From positions 1 to 9,247 of the forward strand of contig QQUL01000301.1 in NCBI GenBank assembly GCA_008501565.1: a DNA stretch of 9,247 bases. Reading direction: 5' to 3'. The translations under genes were made by a program, and so were the position numbers. The stretch's first letter is position 1; each line of letters begins with the position of its first letter. This document shows, one piece after another, positions 6,771 to 9,247 of this stretch. Source of the DNA: Armatimonadota bacterium. Its GTDB lineage: Bacteria; Actinomycetota; Acidimicrobiia; Spongiisociales; UBA5794. The notes under the pieces were generated by a model. That model ran no database searches. It was given only the letters and a program-made list of their open reading frames with translations, and was not told the DNA's origin.

Positions 6771-6776
6771 TCCTCC
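6771..6776 (-). promoter_or_regulatory. Strong ribosome binding site of pilT
   Basis: GGAGGA on the minus strand lies 7 nt before ATG 6763. It is the best Shine-Dalgarno match in the window, in contrast to argC and the deacetylase gene, which have none. Confidence 0.75.
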
Positions 6777-6800
6777 GGTACTCCGCTTGTTCCCAGTTAG

Positions 6801-6818
6801 GGATATCGGCCGAATTCC
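6801..6818. repeat. Imperfect palindrome between deacetylase gene and pilT
   Basis: An 18-bp dyad, GGATATCGGCCGAATTCC, has 7 of 9 pairs matching about a CGGCCG core. It lies 38 nt upstream of the pilT start and 40 nt past the deacetylase stop. There is no T-run, so it is not a standard terminator. It could be an operator for pilT or chance. Confidence 0.25.
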
Positions 6819-6857
6819 TGCATGTCTTGACAAAGTTCGCGCCGAGATGGCGTTGGT

Positions 6858-7865
6858 CTACAGATCCCAGTAGATGGCGGTTGACTCTCGCGCCATGTCG
6901 ACCGTCCTGGCTGCCGACCCCGAGATGTCACTCGGCCAAACGACTGGGTCGGTGCCACCCGTGACCCCGTCAAGTGTCGCCACCGCACCCGTACCGAGCG
7001 CCGACAGGTCGTAGCCACCCTCAAGGAAGGACACGATCCGGTTCGGGGGAACGACGGAGGCAAGGGCCGACGCCATCCACCCGTAGTGGATCGACTCGAG
7101 TTTGAGCCCACCGAGAGGGTCACGCACATGGGCATCGAAACCGCTGCTTATCAGGATCCACGAAGGATCGAACTGGCGGATCGGCGGCATCGCAATCTGG
7201 TCGAACGCGGCAAGGTATGAGTCGGCGGAGGTGGCAGCCGGGATGGGGATGTTGACGGTCATGCCGCGACCAGCACCCGTGCCAACCTCGTCCACCCATC
7301 CGGTTCCGGGATAGAACGGGAACTCGTGGAGAGAGACATACAAGATGTCGGGATCTTCGTAGAACGAACGTTGGGTTCCGTTTCCGTGGTGCACGTCCCA
7401 ATCGACGATCGCAACCCGCTCACCACTGGCACGAAGGTACGATGCCGTGACCGCGACGTTGTTGAACAAGCAGAATCCCATCGCCTGATGTCGTTCGGCG
7501 TGGTGGCCCGGAGGTCGGACTGCCACAAAGGCAGAACCTGTCCGTTTCGAGAGGCGATCGACTGCGACCGATCCTGCACCCGCGGCGTGAATAGCGGCAT
7601 CCCACGAAGCTGGTACCGCGTAGGTGTCCGGATCCAGCGCTCCACCTCCCGCGACACAGAACGCTCTTACACGGTCGATGTACTCGGGAGCGTGAATGGT
7701 TGAAAGCAACTCCATATCGACTGCCGGAGCCTCAAGATCCACGACGTCGTAATCGGAAGACCGGATGGCATCGATGACCGCGGTGACACGTTCGGGACGT
7801 TCCGGGTGCCCGGGCGGCGTTGTGTGCCTCAGGCTGAGATCATTCGTTACGAGGTGGACGGTCAT
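6858..7865 (-). CDS. Histone-deacetylase-superfamily hydrolase (AcuC/acetylpolyamine amidohydrolase-like)
   Basis: This is a zinc hydrolase of the class I/II deacetylase fold, acting on acetyl-lysine or acetylated small amines in the cytoplasm. The 335-residue protein carries the family's motifs in order. HPERPERV (20-27) is followed by the active-site pair HH in RPPGHHAERHQAMGFCLFNN (His121, His122), the zinc ligands Asp157 and His159 in VDWDVHHGNGTQ, and Asp244 in SSGFDAH. The transition-state tyrosine is Tyr285 in EGGYDLSAL. All catalytic residues are present. ATG 7865 is chosen because MTVHLVTND begins the conserved core and the upstream frame overlaps the divergent GNAT gene. It has no Shine-Dalgarno; GACAAT (7877-7872) lies 6 nt before the ATG, suggesting a leaderless message. 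The true substrate cannot be read from sequence. It is divergent from an acetyltransferase gene and upstream of pilT, 94 nt away. Confidence 0.92.
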   Translation of the reverse strand: MTVHLVTNDLSLRHTTPPGHPERPERVTAVIDAIRSSDYDVVDLEAPAVDMELLSTIHAPEYIDRVRAFCVAGGGALDPDTYAVPASWDAAIHAAGAGSVAVDRLSKRTGSAFVAVRPPGHHAERHQAMGFCLFNNVAVTASYLRASGERVAIVDWDVHHGNGTQRSFYEDPDILYVSLHEFPFYPGTGWVDEVGTGAGRGMTVNIPIPAATSADSYLAAFDQIAMPPIRQFDPSWILISSGFDAHVRDPLGGLKLESIHYGWMASALASVVPPNRIVSFLEGGYDLSALGTGAVATLDGVTGGTDPVVWPSDISGSAARTVDMARESTAIYWDL

Positions 7866-7877
7866 GACACGATTGTC
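7866..7877 (-). promoter_or_regulatory. Putative -10 element of leaderless deacetylase gene
   Basis: GACAAT at 7877-7872 on the minus strand matches the -10 consensus at four of six positions. It is followed by 6 nt and the ATG at 7865, the same spacing seen at argC. No Shine-Dalgarno is visible. The 80-nt divergent region must also hold the promoter of the GNAT gene, which I cannot pinpoint. Confidence 0.35.
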
Positions 7878-7945
7878 CCATGTGCGGCGCTTCCCCGAAC
7901 CGCAGGTAGCCTGTGGATGTCGGGAGTCCCCGGCACGGAGTAAAC

Positions 7946-8680
7946 ATGGCAACAACCGACACAGCACATCGAGTTTTCCAACGTGGCACCTGGCCGGGGT
8001 CCGTTTCGCTGCGTCGGGGATGGGCGAGAGCAGAGGCTCGGCCGTGGAACGACACCTTCGACGATGCACACCTCAGGCTTGTCCGGGGAGGATCTGGGTT
8101 CCTGTCCGACTGCACGCAGCGCCTCATGGATCTCGGCGCACCCTCGATCCTGTCGACCCCGCTTGCGGAATCGGCACGGCCACCTTGGGAATCGGCAGGG
8201 TTTCGCCCCGACATTGATCTTTCCTTGATGCGGTTGTCGCTCAACGCTGAGGTCCCCGCCCCGGACCATCTTGTTCACCGCAGCGCGGAAGTTGACCTCG
8301 ATGTACTGCTGTGCATTGACCAGGCAGCTTTTGAGGGGTTTTGGAGATTCGACCGAAATGCACTCGACGAAGCCACACATGCAACCGCCAAATCCGACAC
8401 CTTCATCATCAAGGATGGAGAAGAGGGAGCAGCGGGCTACGCAATCGTCGGATATGGGCACGCGATCTCGTACCTCCAGCGAGTAGCCGTACACCCCACC
8501 TGGCAGGGCCAAGGGATGGGACGAAGCCTCATCCGCGCCGCGGCTCGAGGAGCGAGACGTTCGGGTTCAAAGGCCCTACTGCTCAACACCAAGGCAGAGA
8601 ACGAACCAGCGATCTCTCTGTATGAATCCGAGGGCTACGTGCTTCTTCCCGAGTCCTTGGCTGTCCTGCGAGCGGGATAG
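7946..8680 (+). CDS. GNAT-family N-acetyltransferase
   Basis: The product transfers an acetyl group from acetyl-CoA to an unknown amine. In the 244-residue protein the clear GNAT domain is C-terminal (about 110-240). Strand 4 and motif A read AISYLQRVAVHPTWQGQGMGRSLIRAA (173-199), with the pyrophosphate loop QGQGMG (187-192). Motif B carries the family-typical NTKAENEPAISLYESEGYVLL (214-234). The N-terminal half (1-100) includes PLAESARPPWESAGFRPDIDLSLMRLSL, which resembles the tail of a second, degenerate GNAT domain, giving a two-lobed layout. ATG 7946 has GGAG 5 nt upstream (7937-7940); an in-frame GTG at 7913 lacks such a site. The gene is divergent from the deacetylase-family gene and precedes the kinase-like gene by 40 nt. 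A mycothiol-synthase (MshD) role is possible but not supported by specific residues I can see. Confidence 0.87.
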   Translation: MATTDTAHRVFQRGTWPGSVSLRRGWARAEARPWNDTFDDAHLRLVRGGSGFLSDCTQRLMDLGAPSILSTPLAESARPPWESAGFRPDIDLSLMRLSLNAEVPAPDHLVHRSAEVDLDVLLCIDQAAFEGFWRFDRNALDEATHATAKSDTFIIKDGEEGAAGYAIVGYGHAISYLQRVAVHPTWQGQGMGRSLIRAAARGARRSGSKALLLNTKAENEPAISLYESEGYVLLPESLAVLRAG

Positions 8681-8691
8681 TGATCCGGTCC

Positions 8692-8716
8692 GCACCCTGT
8701 ACCGAGTATCGGGTGC
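8692..8716. repeat. Imperfect dyad / hairpin upstream of kinase-like gene
   Basis: GCACCC (8692-8697) and GGGTGC (8711-8716) pair exactly. Inside them TAC (8700-8702) pairs with GTA (8706-8708) around a CGA triloop, separated by a symmetric 2x2 internal loop. The structure begins 12 nt after the GNAT stop and ends 4 nt before ATG 8721. Without a T-run it is not a Rho-independent terminator. An operator or a translational control hairpin covering the start region is plausible. Confidence 0.4.
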
Positions 8717-8720
8717 ACTG

Positions 8721-9247
8721 ATGCCCCCCCGCCTACCCGAGCGGTATCGCCTCAATATTCGACTCGGAAGCGACGGCGACATCGAGGAATGGCTCGCACA
8801 GGACGCCCAGCTCGATCGACCGGTGCTGGTGCGGTACCTTGCACCCGAGGCATCCCACGACCGACATGGAACCTTCCTGGCCGGAGTCCGAGCCGCGGCT
8901 GCGCTCACTGAACTCCACCTGCAGAAGGTCTTCGCCGCCGGCGAGACGTCGGCGTCGGCGTATTCGGTGAGCGAGTGGGATGGCGGCGTGTCGTTCGCCG
9001 ACCGAATTCGTGCCGGGGAGGGCCTCCCCGTTGAGGAGTTCCTGCCGAACGCATCAGGCCTGTGCGTCGCTCTCGCACGGTTCCACGCCACCGGGGGCGT
9101 GCATGGAGCGATCGACACCTCGGCTGTTCATTTTTCCGCTGCCCATCCCGCGAAGATCGGAGCCTTCGGACGACAGCCCCGTTGGAGGGATCAGGCGAGC
9201 GACACCCGCGCACTCGCCGAGGTGCTTCGAGCCGGACTGACCGGAAC
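8721..9247 (+). CDS. Protein-kinase-fold protein, probable pseudokinase (partial, runs off the window)
   Basis: 175 codons are visible and the frame is open at the right edge. The fold reads as a Hanks-type kinase N-lobe and start of the C-lobe. RYRLNIRLGSDGDIEEWLAQDAQLDRPVLVRYL (9-40) matches the glycine-loop and VAVK strands, but the glycine pattern is poor and the catalytic Lys position holds Arg38. A hinge-like segment YSVSEWDGG (81-89) follows. The catalytic loop is LARFHATGGVHGAIDTSAVHFS (118-139), where the usual HRDLKPxN becomes HGAIDTSAV. The DFG position reads GAFG (147-150). SDTRALAEVLRAGLTG (160-175) matches the later DVYALG...LTG helix. With Lys, Asp and DFG-Asp all replaced it is probably catalytically dead. 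Similar VHG-type pseudokinases occur fused to MurJ in mycobacteria, which is only a comparison here. ATG 8721 is the sole good start; the Shine-Dalgarno is weak (GGGTG). Confidence 0.7.
   Translation, partial: MPPRLPERYRLNIRLGSDGDIEEWLAQDAQLDRPVLVRYLAPEASHDRHGTFLAGVRAAAALTELHLQKVFAAGETSASAYSVSEWDGGVSFADRIRAGEGLPVEEFLPNASGLCVALARFHATGGVHGAIDTSAVHFSAAHPAKIGAFGRQPRWRDQASDTRALAEVLRAGLTG

Noticed and set aside
6825..6836. TTGACA-like -35 on the plus strand near 6830
   Set aside because: No -10 at suitable distance and it would transcribe antisense into the deacetylase gene's 3' end.
7866..8069. N-terminal extension of the deacetylase frame to 8069
   Set aside because: It overlaps the GNAT gene on the other strand and adds no conserved residues; MTVHLVTND at 7865 is where the family core begins.
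7862..8512. 216-residue minus-strand frame opposite the GNAT gene
   Set aside because: The plus strand carries a clear GNAT motif A and B with a GGAG site; the opposite frame has no family features.
8576..9118. 180-residue minus-strand frame at the right edge
   Set aside because: The plus strand reads a kinase fold continuously from 8721; the minus-strand product is Arg/Ser-rich with no recognisable motif, as expected of a shadow.

Overview
The window looks like chromosomal DNA from a high-GC actinobacterium. Gene content and protein style (SigE-type ECF sigma factor, PcnA-like tRNA nucleotidyltransferase with an HD domain, protein-kinase-like ORF, probable leaderless starts) fit an uncultivated lineage such as Acidimicrobiia. 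That placement is inference, since there is no rRNA gene or marker tree here.

Layout. On the minus strand, argC (19-1050) runs into what appears to be the first codons of argJ at the left edge, with an ATGA overlap typical of an arginine operon. Its start codon sits 6 nt after a TATACT hexamer and has no usable Shine-Dalgarno, so argC is probably a leaderless transcript. A plus-strand pair follows: an ECF sigma factor (1291-1728) overlapping a 610-residue single-pass membrane protein (1721-3553). That protein has a short cytoplasmic N-terminus, a transmembrane helix, an extracytoplasmic META-like domain and a distinct C-terminal domain. The pair looks like a signal-sensing sigma/partner module. 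It is bracketed by two directly oriented, diverged copies of one repeat, a conserved leader followed by tandem AGCTTTC heptads (1087-1161 and 3574-3627). The right copy supplies the stop codon of the converging pcnA gene.

The minus-strand block 7865-3623 reads, in transcription order: histone-deacetylase-family hydrolase, PilT-type ATPase, RNase HI with an N-terminal four-cysteine zinc-ribbon-like segment, and CCA-adding enzyme. rnhA and pcnA overlap by ATGA and are almost certainly translationally coupled. Divergent from the hydrolase is a GNAT acetyltransferase (7946-8680), followed by a kinase-fold protein (8721 to the window end) whose catalytic residues are replaced, so it is probably a pseudokinase.

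The strongest candidates for something undescribed are the repeat-bracketed sigma/META module, the zinc-ribbon RNase H, the solitary PilT homologue lacking the usual AIRNLIRE motif, and the pseudokinase at the right edge. No RNA genes, CRISPR arrays, transposases or prophage genes are visible. Apart from these genes the only non-coding spaces are about 240 nt (1051-1290), 70 nt (3554-3622), 94 nt (6764-6857), 80 nt (7866-7945) and 40 nt (5635-5674; 8681-8720).
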